From Vespula vulgaris (Eukaryota > Arthropoda > Insecta > Hymenoptera > Vespidae): 64,000 nucleotides of DNA. This document shows, in pieces, positions 34,420-45,835 of the stretch. Made by a program: the position numbers and the translations under genes. How positions within the stretch are numbered: the first letter of the stretch is position 1; the number at the start of each line of letters is the position of its first letter. The DNA lies in NCBI RefSeq assembly GCF_905475345.1, contig NC_066586.1, positions 3,427,501 through 3,491,500 of the forward strand, read 5' to 3'. The notes under the pieces were generated by a model, which did not search any database, was not told where the DNA came from, and saw only the letters and a list, made by a program, of their open reading frames with translations.

Positions 34420-35635
34420 TTAACGATCTAAACAAGAAAGGACAAACATTCGATAATATTTAGCCATTTTCTCGTTTTACATTTTATTTTCTTTTCACAA
34501 ATGTTTTATCAATTATTTTGTATTCAATTTGTATTTAAGCTCTAAGAAAAAAGAAAACCACTTACTTTGTTCGCATTATAATCAGACGAGAATATGAAGA
34601 AACGACTCACGGGAACGTAACAAACAGAAGCTCGCACTTACCACCATCACCACAAAGTGTCTCAAGTTCGAGCCGTTGAACCGTCCAACTTCCGTCCAAC
34701 TTTCAACTCTGAGTATACTCGAGATATCCTAGAATCACGACTGCACGTTGCGACGTTTCTAGAGCGACGCTCCGATAAGGCTAACCAAATCGGCTTTTTC
34801 GTAAAAAACGATTGTCAAAGAAAGACAGAAATAGAAAGAGGGAGAGAGAGAGGAAAAAAGAAATAAAGAAAGAGAAAGAGAAACGAAATATAAAACTCGT
34901 CTCGTGAACTGTTTCTCTTTCTCTTCTTTTTTTCTTTCATCTCAAACCACAAGCAAAAGTGTCGTTTGAAGACGTTCTTCTTTACCTCTTCTACTTCGTC
35001 TCCTTCGTCTTCTTCATCTCCTTCTTTTACTTCTTTTTCTTCTTCTTCTTCTTTTCTTTTCTTCCAAGGAAAAACCACGAGTATTCTCCAAGGGATTCTC
35101 GATAATGGAAGAATAATGCCAGGCGTACGAAAGTCAGAATAGGGTGGTGGTTTAAAAAATAAAAAAAGAAAAAAAGGAAAAGAAAGAAAGAAAGAAAGAG
35201 AAAAAAACAACGAAAGTTAACTTTAAAGTTAACAATGTTCCTACCGGACGCTTCTTTCGTTATCAAAGAGAACAAATTTCAATTTTTACTTCGATCTCGA
35301 CTGATATCTCGAGAAAATTTCATTTAAGATTTAAACGGTACTTTTCAAGAGACACGAAGAAACTGCGAGGCTAAAACAATTTTTAATTTTTGTTTCGTTC
35401 GATCTGCATCGATTACTTTCCAAAGATTTCAGATACAACAAGAAAGAAAAAGATATATATATATAAGTTCTATTTATCTTTGTAATTTAAACGATTCGAA
35501 AGTAGACAAATTACTTCTTCGAAACAAGTATTACAATCTCAGCTTATAAATTATATTATAATTAATATACCATGTAAATTATAATAACAATTAAAAAATT
35601 ATTATAGCTATTTAAAACGAAGAATGAAATAGCAT
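34420..35635. other. Mixed stretch with purine and pyrimidine tracts
   Basis: A direct repeat CCGTCCAACTT at 34681 and 34692, a strong minus-strand donor word (GGTG|GTAAGTG, ACTTAC at 34636-34641), TTC-rich tract at about 35033-35062 and purine tract at about 35158-35205. No gene called. Confidence 0.45.
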
Positions 35636-35640
35636 TCTAC

Positions 35641-35664
35641 TTCTCTCTCTCTCTCTCTCTCTCT
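35641..35664. repeat. (CT)n microsatellite
   Basis: About 12 CT units. Confidence 0.95.
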
Positions 35665-35765
35665 GTCTCTTTTTAATACTCTGACAACGTATATCGAGTG
35701 AAGATTAGAATCGTTCAAAAGACAATTGGATATGAAGAAATCGAAGAAAAAATCGTGAAGAAAAA

Positions 35766-35793
35766 GAAGAAGAAGATGATGATGAAGAAGAAG

Positions 35794-35823
<30 letters not shown>
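35766..35823. repeat. (GAA)n repeat with GAT variants
   Basis: GAA units interrupted by three GAT units, then about 14 uninterrupted GAA units. The minus strand reads as poly-Phe, poly-Ser or poly-Leu. Confidence 0.95.
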
Positions 35824-35824
<1 letters not shown>

Positions 35825-35938
35825 CGTTTATCGCGCTCGAAAGACGCGCATAGTCTTCGGAATATAGTAGCATGAGAGAATGAACACAAAGAGGGTGAAA
35901 CGAACGTATAGAGAACATGGAAGGAAACGAAAAGCAAA

Positions 35939-35961
35939 GAGAGAGAGAGAGAGAGAGAGAG
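35939..35961. repeat. (GA)n microsatellite
   Basis: About 11 GA units. A short CpG-rich block with inverted words GCCGACGTGAA and TTTTTCATCGGC follows at about 36051-36074. Confidence 0.9.
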
Positions 35962-36129
35962 GAATGAGGTGGAGAGAAAACGACACGAGGTACGAGGGGC
36001 GGATAAGAAAGTTTTGCGGCTCTATGAAAAATGCAACGCTCGAGTTATCGCCGACGTGAATTTTTCATCGGCGCGAGTCGACTTCTCGGTCGCGAATGCG
36101 CGCGCTCTTCTGTAACCAACGGAAGTTGT

Positions 36130-37620
36130 ATACCTACTCTTCTTTTCATCTTTCATCTCTCTATACATCCGTAGTCAAAAATATAAAGTATCTTAGAAAT
36201 TTCTAAGGTAAAAACTCTTCGAATGTTTACAAAATAATAATTTTTCATTTCAACATATTTCGGCTGTCACGTATATCTACGTATTTTCTGTAGTGTCACT
36301 TAACCGGCGGTCACGTACAAGTACCCTTTTTTAATATTTACTTTCATTATCTTCATTTTTCTTTTCTTTTTTCTTTTCTTTCTTCTTCTTTTTCTTTTTT
36401 TACTTTAATTTTGAATTCTAGTGTAAGATGTCGATATGGAAACAATTGCTGTTTAGATCGAATTATATGACGATTTTTTTATTATAATTTTTCAGTTCGA
36501 ATAATCTTTAATATTTGTTCATATAAATATTATCTTTTAAAACACTGATTTCTATTAATTCTAAGTCGCAATAAACGCTACTAATAAAAATATTAAAATA
36601 AAATATTAATAATCAATGTAATCATAATTTGACGCGTTGTTAAAATATCAAACCAAAATATTCATTACTTTCTCAATTATAATATTTTTTTTAAGATACT
36701 ATTATAAATCAAAGTTCATAGATAGCAGATGTGGAGCAAAATGTATTAACATCGTACCAAGATCTATTATTCGAATCCATTCGCAGATTTCGCGTGTTTT
36801 GCTTGTATTAAATCCATTTATAATATTCTAATCGTATAATATATTCGCAATCTCTCATGAAAGATTGACCGAAATTATCTTCACCTTCGTATTGTTCATG
36901 TATTCGCAATGACGACCTATATACGATTAACGAAATGACTCGTTACAGAGTAAACAAAACATGTAAAGATTAGCTCGTCGAAATATAAATACGTAGTTTC
37001 ACGAAGATCAAAAACAAGCGTTACACATATACACAACACACGCACATACGCACAAGCATATTACCGATATTATCAAAATGTCATATTATCAATTGTCATA
37101 TTGACAAAAGAGAATTTCTAACTTTTACGAATAAAATACTCTAACGTTATGAAATGCTGTCTACCGTTACAATAATCATATTCGTTTTATAAAAGCATCC
37201 AATTGGCCTGTCCAAAAGCACCAGCTGAAATGTTGACACGCCAATCCACTCGAAATATTCGTTCGATTAATGTTTATTTATATTTCGAAAAAAAAGTTTT
37301 TACGTTATTACGACTATACTAACGCACAATATAATAAACGGATTTTCCATCGAAATAAAAGCCGATAAAATGGCTTATTTCAAGTAACTTTATAACGTTA
37401 GAAAGCTAATCGAAAAAAGATTACATTTGTATGTTCGATAAGTATAACAATGAATCGTCCGTTTTGTATCGATATGCTTAAATCGAGTTTTACGTTATCG
37501 TTAAAGGGATTTTTAATTAAGAACCGGTAGTACCATCGGAATTGATGTTGAGAGAGATAAGATAATGTTTGGAAGGGTAAAGAGAATAAAATAGGAATGA
37601 TTTTCGACAAGTGTAAGTAC
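36130..37620. other. 1.5-kb AT-rich desert
   Basis: Polypyrimidine run near 36345-36410. TGTCATATT occurs twice at about 37079 and 37095, the second as part of the inverted word TGTCATATTGACA. No genes. Confidence 0.6.
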
Positions 37621-37675
37621 CGATAAAAGGGCCCTGCTACATTGTGTCCAACGAGAGATTAAAAAAATAAGCCTA

Positions 37676-37847
37676 ATGGCCGATTCACGTAGCAAGGACG
37701 AAAAGGGTCTGAGGAAAGTTGGCGCGTGGCTCGAGGGCGCCGATTCTGAAAAGGGCGTCACGCTGGACCGTAAAACGTTTATTCGACCCTCTTTATTCCT
37801 TTACAATGTAGTTTGTTGCGCTCTTGAAAAAGAAAGAGGGTACAGAA

Positions 37848-37879
<32 letters not shown>

Positions 37880-37996
37880 GCCGGTCTCTCCTTTCGAATA
37901 GCTACAAAATTCGTTCCTGCGAAGTTTCTCTTTGACGAACGCACACAATACGCTAACGATCGAAATTCGAAGGTCAGCTGTGAAAGAATCGGATGA
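37676..37996 (+). CDS. Hypothetical protein candidate, 106 aa
   Basis: The ATG is followed by G (GCCTAATGGCC). The first 36 codons are hydrophilic and charged (MADSRSKDEKGLRKVGAWLE, with a second GADSEKG motif). A short hydrophobic piece (LFLYNVVCCAL) spans residues 40-50. A GA-rich segment gives an Arg/Glu stretch at about 53-68, and the last 38 codons are mixed. The 5' part is a CpG-rich peak between AT-rich flanks. No family recognised. An 82-codon frame overlaps on the other strand. Confidence 0.18.
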
Positions 37997-38288
37997 GATT
38001 TTCCTTTTCTTTTTTTTTAAAAGATACTTTTACAATTCTTTTAACGGAGATAATGATTCGAATAAAAAAAAGAATAAAAAGAAAAAAGAGAAAAAAAGTC
38101 CATTAAAAATTAGGGAGACAGTAATTTTCAATTTACAAAGTCGTACGATCGGATTACATAACTGGAATTTTTTCGAAGTGAAAAACGGACATCGAGATTA
38201 GAATCTTTCCGTGAGCAGTTTGAACGTAACGAGTGGCGTTCGAGAGGGAAAAGTCTCTGACAGATTTAAAGGTTTCGAGGGACTAAAA

Positions 38289-38345
38289 GAAGGAAGGAAG
38301 GAAGGAAAGAAAAGAAAAGAAAAAAAGAAAAGAAAAGAAAAGAAA
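38289..38345. repeat. (GGAA)n and GAAA-rich polypurine tract
   Basis: Four or five GGAA units followed by GAAAA-type units. It is complementary in style to the TTCC tract at 38769-38817. Confidence 0.9.
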
Positions 38346-38587
38346 AGGAAAGAAAAGAAGAGAAAAGAGAAAAAAGGATGAGAGAAAAGAGAGAAAGAGT
38401 GTCTGAAAGAGAAAGAGTGAGAGAGTTGAGTAGAAACGTTTACGAAATTGGAAGCTGCGACGCGAGTTCGCGGAAGTAGAGATACGAGAGTTTCGAGAGG
38501 CAGATAGCAGGGAGAAATTCCACGAAGCGTGGACGGGATAAGTTATCCTCGCGTTTCAGGATACGCGTCGACATTATTTCGTATCTT

Positions 38588-38619
38588 GCAGGACACTTCG
38601 GCCAATGAGGATGTCCTGC
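38588..38619. repeat. Inverted repeat GCAGGACA ... TGTCCTGC
   Basis: Perfect 8-bp arms (38588-38595 and 38612-38619) around a 16-base spacer. The arm matches the 16-bp palindrome at 22891-22906, and both are followed by CTTCG after GGACA. Confidence 0.85.
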
Positions 38620-38651
38620 CCGCTACGCTACCGGAATTCATAACGAGGTCT

Positions 38652-38653
38652 TG

Positions 38654-38685
<32 letters not shown>

Positions 38686-38702
38686 TCTCTCTCTCTCTCT
38701 AT
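38652..38702. repeat. (CT)n microsatellite
   Basis: CT run with one CCC interruption near 38680. Confidence 0.95.
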
Positions 38703-38768
38703 CTCTCTTCCTCTCTTTCACGATTTATTCTTCTTTTCATTCCTCTATATCTTTTCCCTTCCCCCCTC

Positions 38769-38817
38769 CCTTCCTTCCTTCCTTCCTTCCTTCCTTCCTT
38801 CCTTCCTTCCTTCCTTC
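38769..38817. repeat. (TTCC)n tetranucleotide microsatellite
   Basis: About 12 uninterrupted TTCC units within a longer polypyrimidine region (38702-38860). Confidence 0.95.
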
Positions 38818-38899
38818 TTTCCCTCACACTCTGCTGCTTCATCTTGCTTCCCTCTTCCCACCTACTCTTTCTCTCTTATGTTCGCACACACGTTCAGGT

Positions 38900-39540
38900 A
38901 ATATCACGCGATTCTTTCTTGGAATCGAGCCCGGCCCTTAGTCTTCTTTTCACGGTTGTCGCCTTCTACTTTCTAAAACTTCTACGGAATATCCACGGAC
39001 TGGACACATTTGCAATTTCAAAAGCGTCTAATCATTCGACCATATTTCGAGAATCTAAAAATATCGTTTTTTCGACATTTTTATATTTGTCTCTGTGATA
39101 TATTAATTATTGATATTTCAAATAAATCAAAATATTACCAATCGATAAATATTCGATAAATGATAATCTATTTCCGATTAATCAAAGATATTACGTTCGA
39201 AAACAAACATATACAAGCTTATATATGTAAAACATTTCGATGGCGCACTTTTGATAGCGCATAAGGCACGTTGTGCTCGCTAATAACAAATCTAGCAGCG
39301 GTGATTACACGCTGTGATTTCGCGGAGAATTGGACGAGTGATTAATTCTCGCGGGCAATCCCGTCCTTGCCCCAAAATGTCCCTTTCACCTCTCTCTTTC
39401 TCTCTCTTTCTCTCTCATACACGTTCCCTATGCGGATTTGTCAGGCAAGCCACTCACAGCAAAGATATTTTAATTCCGAAGCGCCGGCGAAGCCGTTTGG
39501 AATGGTTATTAATTCGTGCGTCGAGAACGGAGGGTGTGGA
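38900..39540. other. Mixed stretch
   Basis: AT-rich middle (39060-39240), then CpG-richer. A GATGGCGC word lies at 39239-39246 and a CT-rich run at 39391-39416. No gene recognised. Confidence 0.5.
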
Positions 39541-39548
39541 CAGTATAG

Positions 39549-39660
39549 GGAGAGAGAGAAAACGAGAGGGAGGGAGGAAGAGAGAGAAAGAGAGAGAGAG
39601 AGAAAGAGAGAGAAAGAGATGATAGCTTTGGAGAAAGAAAAAGAGAGGAGAAAGAGAGAG
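39549..39660. repeat. Interrupted GA-rich tract
   Basis: Purine-rich DNA with several GA runs (39589-39603 the longest). Confidence 0.85.
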
Positions 39661-39784
39661 GTAACGTTCGTAAAAACAGCCCCATTGTTATCGCTGTCCC
39701 GCGGCTCGTTTCGCAGTGGGCGGCACTCGAATGAAGAGTGAGAGAGAAAGAAGAGAAGTTTCGTGTAAACGCGTCTGCTTGCTC

Positions 39785-39787
<3 letters not shown>

Positions 39788-39824
<37 letters not shown>

Positions 39825-39841
39825 GACACACACACACACAC
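39788..39841. repeat. Compound (TA)n ... (CA)n microsatellite
   Basis: About 17 TA units (39788-39821) followed by TGTAGA and about 8 CA units. Confidence 0.95.
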
Positions 39842-39959
39842 ATATATGATATATATGTATATATGTATGTATATACGTATGTATACCTGTGTTCAGATTT
39901 TACTAACGACAAAAGAGTAGAAGCGAGGACGATTCTTTTACATTGATTAATGCATCTCA

Positions 39960-41230
39960 TGAATGATGGTACACACCATGGATGATGAGCCACCCACTCT
40001 CCCCTTGAAACGTTTCTCTCGCTACCCTTCTTCTCTTTCCATGCCGTCTATTCGCTCATCCATCCGTCTTCGTCCCTCTTACCAAAGCATTTTCCATCTC
40101 CTTTTATGTCTTTCTCCTTCCTTCTTTCTCTTTACTCGACGGTAGCAACTCGTTTCGCGAGGACGGACTCATCTCCGATTTTATGCTTCGTTTGAAGGCT
40201 CACCCCTCCTCTCTTCCCCTCTACCATCTTTTACCTACCTCTACATCTTCCCTTAGCTTCCCTTCTCATTCTCCGAGTTGACTCAACGACGATTTCACCC
40301 CTTCCTCAATGTACCTACCCAAATTCGGATACCACGTGCCTGAATTTCTCTATAGAGAGAAACGCTTTATTTGCTATTTAAATAAGCTCGTGAACACGTG
40401 AACATTATGTTTAAATCTTGCTCTTTCTTCCTATTTGGTAGATGTAAGTGACAGATATTAAGATGCTCGAAAGAAGCCCTCGCCTTCCAAGTTGAAATTC
40501 CAAGATATATCTTTCTTTCTCTTTTATTACCTGAACAATGATCTTTATAGCGGGAAAGGTCGGTCTAGATAAGAAAGGAACGTAATTCTCTCAGCATAAT
40601 TAATTTCTACGATCAACATCCATGTTCTCTTCATTTACACGTAGACAAAATCTAAACGAAGAATATTTTACGATCTATCTAATTTGACGAATCCAAAATA
40701 CGAATTACGAAGGTTATTGCACGATAGAATTAATGAAAAAAAAAAGAAAATCCCGATAATAAAATTGAATCTTACATTTTTAGATGAACTTTGTACCCGA
40801 TGAAAATATGTGTACCTACATACATTTAAAGACGTTGATAAAACTATACCTGGAGTTACCGATAACGGAAGTCCTTGAAATAAAGTTAACGACAAGAGAA
40901 GAACGGCCAAGTCAATATTGTCCTCTTGCACTATAAGACGAGTTAAAGTACACCCTGGGAGCAGCGCAGAACGCAAGAGAACTTTCTATATCTCGATGCG
41001 TAGTTTCGAACAAAGTTGACAGAATCTAAGTCGAAGTTGCACAGTCCCCTTCGACGTTTCCTACATCGTAGAAATAAATACGGCCACCGTTGGCCCCGTG
41101 GCTTCGTATCAAGAGTCGCTGGGTAAATCGAGAAATAGAACCGAGAAGAAAAGACTACTACTATAATACGTTGACTAGCGTCTTAACTAATGTCTGGGAC
41201 GTTCAACTCGGCCTTTACTTCAACTAGTAA
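39960..41230. other. Mixed, pyrimidine-rich then AT-rich stretch
   Basis: 40000-40300 is C/T-rich and GC-richer. The rest is ordinary. A 102-codon minus-strand frame at 40668-40976 has no ATG and is not called. Confidence 0.5.
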
Positions 41231-43440
41231 TTTACGAAGGAGAGGAAAAAAGGGATGATTCATTATAATACACGTGAGTAAAAGTATTTAATTCAATGTC
41301 AAATATCCGAAAAATTCTGCTGACATCTCAATGATTCTTCAATTTTTTATTAATATGTAATTATTGTTGTTATCATCGACGCAAGTTATATCTCCTGATC
41401 GAAGAAATACAAGTGCCAGATTCGTATCGAAAAGATACCTTTAAAATCCTAAAAGCAATAGATCATATTTTCCTATCCAAGAAGATCGGTGTCATATTTC
41501 GAATCATCGTCCGTTCCATCGATCACGCAAATCGATAACACCTTTAAAGACATTTTTCTACTGGAACCAATTTCCTTCCCGACGAAACAGATTTGTGATA
41601 AGAAAATCTGATCCGATCTATCTACAATCGTCCGTGCTTCACTTCTGACTAGATATTTTCGAAGTTTCCTTTCTTGTTTTCTTATTCTTTTTCTGTAACT
41701 TTTAACAACGTAGGAAACTCTCTCTTTCTCTCTCTCTCTTTCTCCGACAATCGTTTAATCTTACCTATCGATAGTCAAAAGAATATATAAATTGGATTAA
41801 CTTACGAAATATCTATGTAAAGGCCACCGACAATGAACTACGTGTCGTTTATTAATGAGGCAGTAAATCTTCGTCGAATTAATTTGAAAGAAAAAAAAAA
41901 GAAAGAAAGAAAGAAAAATAAGTATAGCGAGACGAGTATGAACGCCCGCATATGTCGACCTAGACGTTCCTTTTTACTTCGGCCATTCAACGCATGTGAT
42001 AGACAACAAACGTATCGTTTATGCCTCGTATTAACGCTCTTTATGAACTAATAATTCCTAATAAGTCGCTTTCACAATCTACAGCGTTCTCCATTTAAAT
42101 CTTTCAAAATAAACACGAGCTTAATTTGAACGGTCTCATCTTTTCATTTTCATTCATATTATCAAATATGAATATGTGAATAATTTTCGATCTAAAATCA
42201 TATTTTCAAAACATGGAATAAAATAGTTAATGCGAGAAATGAGATTTTTATGTTTACTCGACAGTAAATGAACGGATCCATTAAAAGCATTATACAATTG
42301 ATATGATTTCAATGGAAACGTTTTTGCTCTTTCCGGACGTTATAAAAATAAGGAGAGTGTAGTGATATGCTTCGACTGTCGATATAACCAACAACGAGGT
42401 ATCGAGCTTCAACAAGACGGAAATGGTCTTTCTATTCCTTCCTTCGTATTTCCTTATCGCGACGCAATACATTCGTACATACGTTGATTTCTGAGAATCG
42501 AATTCCGAAGGTACCGCTTTTTATTCTCGATACCCTTTCCCCGTCCCTTTTATGTCTCGATATTTTTACTTTTACGATAGTACAGAGTTCCGGGAGAACG
42601 CAAAGAAAATCAAATCTAATGTCCGCCGGTGCTCTCGAAGTAGTCGTAAAGTTTCTGAAAGCTTTCGCGATAAAAGTAAGAAAATCTGCCGATTAACTTT
42701 TTTCACAGAGATACGACATTGAAAATTTCGTTACCAGAAATAGGTACATATATCCAACGTAGTCGATGGTACTGCGATGTGAAAATTAATTGAAGATAAG
42801 TCACGTAGTCGTTCGAAAAACCTAGCTCTATGAACCTATGTTTTTTCTTTTTTTTAAAGACCATTGGTACTTTGCCAAGATAGCAAAGATACGGTAGAAT
42901 TTTCTATTATATACTTCAAATGAGATATCAAGTTCGACTGGGTGATAAACAATTACAATGTTTACAAAAATTAGAAATATTCTGTTATTGAATCTTCTCG
43001 CTCGTGTAAGCGCAACGCATGTTACAGGTCACATCGATGACTCGTGTGTATGTATACGTTTTCGAATAAACATTCTTTAATATATACGCAGATATTTTAT
43101 ATCGCAAGTTCTTTTATATCGCAGTCTTAATTATTATTAATATACTGTCTCGGACAAAAAAAAAAAAGGAAAATAAAGAAAAAATTAAGACAAGAGACGA
43201 AGAGACGAAAAAACGAAAGAATTTCAAAGTACTTACTTTTCCAAGTAGAACGCAGATTTCAATAAAGAAGTAGTCTTGATGTCTCTTAAACGAAGAAATA
43301 AAGCCAGAGCTCTTTTTTTCTTTTCAGCAGGACGACGAAGAAAGCAAGCACGATCGTCGTAAAAAAACACGAAGCACAGTAAATATCCTTTATAAGGTCA
43401 CGTGACACACAGTAGAAACTAACCGGAACCACGAATCCCT
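41230..43440. other. AT-rich region without genes
   Basis: No coding or RNA feature recognised. A CT-rich run lies at 41718-41743 and an A-rich lysine-coding run at 41889-41922. Confidence 0.55.
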
Positions 43441-43589
43441 ATATCTCTATTTCCTTCCTCAACCTTTCTCTATCTTTTTTCTCTTTCTCTCTTTCACCCC
43501 TTTATACCTTCGCTCGAACTTCGTTTTCCTTCGTCGCCCTTCGTAGTCGCTCGTACAAAAAACCTTCGACACTTTCAATCGTTCCTGCT

Positions 43590-43595
<6 letters not shown>

Positions 43596-43637
<42 letters not shown>
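43596..43637. repeat. (CT)n microsatellite
   Basis: About 21 CT units. Confidence 0.95.
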
Positions 43638-43640
<3 letters not shown>

Positions 43641-44148
43641 CGGTAATTATTCTTCAACCCTTATTTTCTCATATTCCTTTCTTCAATTCTTGAAATAATT
43701 CTTGAAACTGTGTCGTCCTTCACGGGAAAATAATAAATTGTAAAAATCAAAGATGGACGTCGTAGTTGAATATCCGTCGCACTGTCAAGAATTAAAAAGG
43801 GAAATAAGACTTTAGATTTGCGACATGTTCGAAGGAGTTTGTTCGATCAAACGAAAGAAGGATTTGTGTGTGAAAGACATAGAAAAAGGGAAAGAGAAAG
43901 AGAAAATATATAGAAAGAGGAAAGTAAATTGTGAAAAGAGAGAAAAACGGACAAGGAGAGAAGGAGGGTATAAAGAGAGATGGATGTATAATATACGCGG
44001 GGAAACGAGCGAGGCGACAGTCGCGTGGTATCGATTCGTGGTCGTGGAAAGCCGGCGGAGGCAGCCAAGAGAGCGAGAACGAGAGCGAGAGAGAGAGAGA
44101 GCTTTTTCTTCGTTTTCCCTCCCCTTCTCGAGCAACGATCTTTTATCT

Positions 44149-44179
<31 letters not shown>

Positions 44180-44206
44180 CTCTATCTATCTCTCTTTCTG
44201 TCTCAC

Positions 44207-44320
44207 ATACACACACACACACGCGCGCACACATTCGCCCACACATACACGCACGCACACGCGCGCGCACATACACACGCACACATACCACACACACACG
44301 CACACACACGCACACACCTT
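44207..44320. repeat. Imperfect (CA)n/(CG)n alternating purine-pyrimidine tract
   Basis: About 110 bases of CACA, CGCG and CACG units with few interruptions (TTCGCC, ATACC). Long frames over it are artefacts. A CT-rich run precedes it at about 44150-44180. Confidence 0.9.
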
Positions 44321-44499
44321 AAACCTTCTTCGTCCCTCGATGCACCTTTTCTCTCGAGCAACCTACTCTCGTCCGTTCTGTTACTCGTTCGTCTGTTCTA
44401 TCACACTCCGGAACACGAAGTTTTCTCTCTCCTTTATTCTTCCTCAAAACATTCGAGTCCTCTTAAATATTATTATATCCTTCGAGATAAACGAGACGA

Positions 44500-44930
44500 G
44501 GAAGCACGCGAGTCGTTTGGCGCGTCCCGCGAGGGATGTAAACGATAATACGGACGACGATGACCTTTGTTTTTCCTTTCTTCTCATCGATCGGAAACAA
44601 ATTTTTATATTCGTTTTCGAGAAATACGTGACGACGAGAACGTTCGATTGTCTAACGAGGATTGTTATAGTATTTGGAGACGAGAGCAACGTGCGCGAAC
44701 ACAACACCGGTGCGTCCTTGCGTGCGTACGTGCCGGCGGCGAAAAAGCGACAGACACATCTCCCACGGACGTCCGGGTCGGACTGAGCGCTCGAACCGCG
44801 CCGAAGACGTACGGAGCCATCCGAGCTACCGGTTACCCCCACCGTCGCACCCTCTCGCGCCGCCGCTACGCTCTCTCCACCGCGCCAAGCTGGAACACGC
44901 TTCGGCTCGCTTCCACCACCCTTCTAACCG
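44500..44930. promoter_or_regulatory. CpG island, possible promoter or 5' exon
   Basis: The most CpG-dense block of the window (peak about 44685-44890, with words such as GCGCGAA, GTGCCGGCGGCG, CGCGCCGCCGC). In insects of this base composition such blocks often mark promoters and first exons. It is preceded by the CA/CG tract and followed by CT-rich DNA. Frames of 130-160 codons overlap in several phases, so I cannot choose one. No TATA box is obvious. Confidence 0.3.
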
Positions 44931-45140
44931 TACTTTCCTCTTTCTCTCTATCTCTCTCTCTCTCTCTGTTTCTTTCTCTCTCACCCTTTCCTTCCTTTTA
45001 CCCCTTACTTCCATCCCTCAAACACCAGCAACCCTACTACCACCACTAGCATCCTCGTCTACGCCTCGACATCTACTTGGTATCTGCTTCTCTTGCTACC
45101 CTTCGTGCCGATCGCCTCTTCTTCACCCTCTCACCCTCAT

Positions 45141-45142
<2 letters not shown>

Positions 45143-45175
<33 letters not shown>
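45143..45175. repeat. (CT)n microsatellite
   Basis: About 16 CT units in a longer C/T-rich region from 44936. Confidence 0.95.
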
Positions 45176-45176
<1 letters not shown>

Positions 45177-45460
45177 AACCACCCCCAAAACGCCAGTCGG
45201 CCGAGGATTTAAGGCCCGTTCTCTCTCTACGCGGTGTTGCCAATTTAGCGGGAATGGCGCTCTTGACAGTGGATCAATCTTTTCGTTGATTTCGTTTTCC
45301 TGCAACACCCCTTCTACTTTTTCCATTGGTCTTCAAATAAATGCAAACTTCGAAACTGCCGCGAAATTTTTCACATAATTTTTCTTTGTTTTTTTTTAGT
45401 TAAAACGATTTGTTTCTTCGCTGGCAAAGGAAGTTCTCGATATAATGATCTAAGTGCACG

Positions 45461-45835
45461 ATGATGACGATGACGATGACGATGATTTTAATTATAGGAG
45501 TGCATAGGAGAATACTTTTTATAATATTATTTCATGGATATATCCGTTTACGTTTCGCGTCTTCTCCATTTCGATATATATTTGACTATAACCGAATGGT
45601 AATGATTTTGATAAAAAAAAAAAGAAAAGAAAAAATAGTCAATTGGCAAAGAATGCAAATTATTCATGTAAATTATTTAACGAAAGAAAATCGACGCCTC
45701 GTTATTTTCATCGCTCTCGAATCGGCCCGACAATACGTGTTCTCTACAAAATGCCCGCACGAATCGAACATCGAAGATATTCTAACAACGAGCTCGCGTT
45801 TCATCGTAGTAGCAGGTAAACGTGTCGGGTTTTAA
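45461..45835 (+). CDS. Hypothetical protein candidate, 124 aa
   Basis: An ATG frame in AT-rich DNA, where a run of 124 codons without a stop is unusual. The first eight residues come from a GATGAC hexamer repeat (45459-45486). Residues 9-25 are hydrophobic, residues 51-60 are a lysine-rich stretch from an A-run, and residues 61-124 are ordinary mixed sequence (for example ENRRLVIFIALESARQYVF). No family recognised. The strong stretch of open frame is the only evidence. About one such frame is expected by chance in 64 kb of this composition. Confidence 0.17.
   Translation: MMTMTMTMILIIGVHRRILFIILFHGYIRLRFASSPFRYIFDYNRMVMILIKKKRKEKIVNWQRMQIIHVNYLTKENRRLVIFIALESARQYVFSTKCPHESNIEDILTTSSRFIVVAGKRVGF

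Noticed and set aside
3450..34670. tRNA T-arm-like words such as GGTTCGA or GTTCGAG
   Set aside because: None is accompanied by an acceptor stem, a D-arm or A-box at proper distance.
38529..39098. 189-codon + strand frame
   Set aside because: No ATG at its start (GTG), and its middle is Ser/Leu and Ser/Phe/Leu repeat from CT and TTCC microsatellites.
40668..40976. 102-codon minus-strand frame that looks protein-like
   Set aside because: It has no ATG, includes an A-run-encoded Phe stretch, and shows no family or splice signal.
43812..44322. Cysteine/valine-rich minus-strand and His/Thr-rich plus-strand frames of about 165 codons
   Set aside because: Both are translations of the CA/CG alternating tract.
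44025..44786. 253-codon + strand frame, the longest in the window
   Set aside because: It starts at GTG rather than ATG and is carried through the GA, CT and CA/CG repeats, giving Arg/Glu, Ser/Leu and Thr/His repeats. The unique parts are not recognised.
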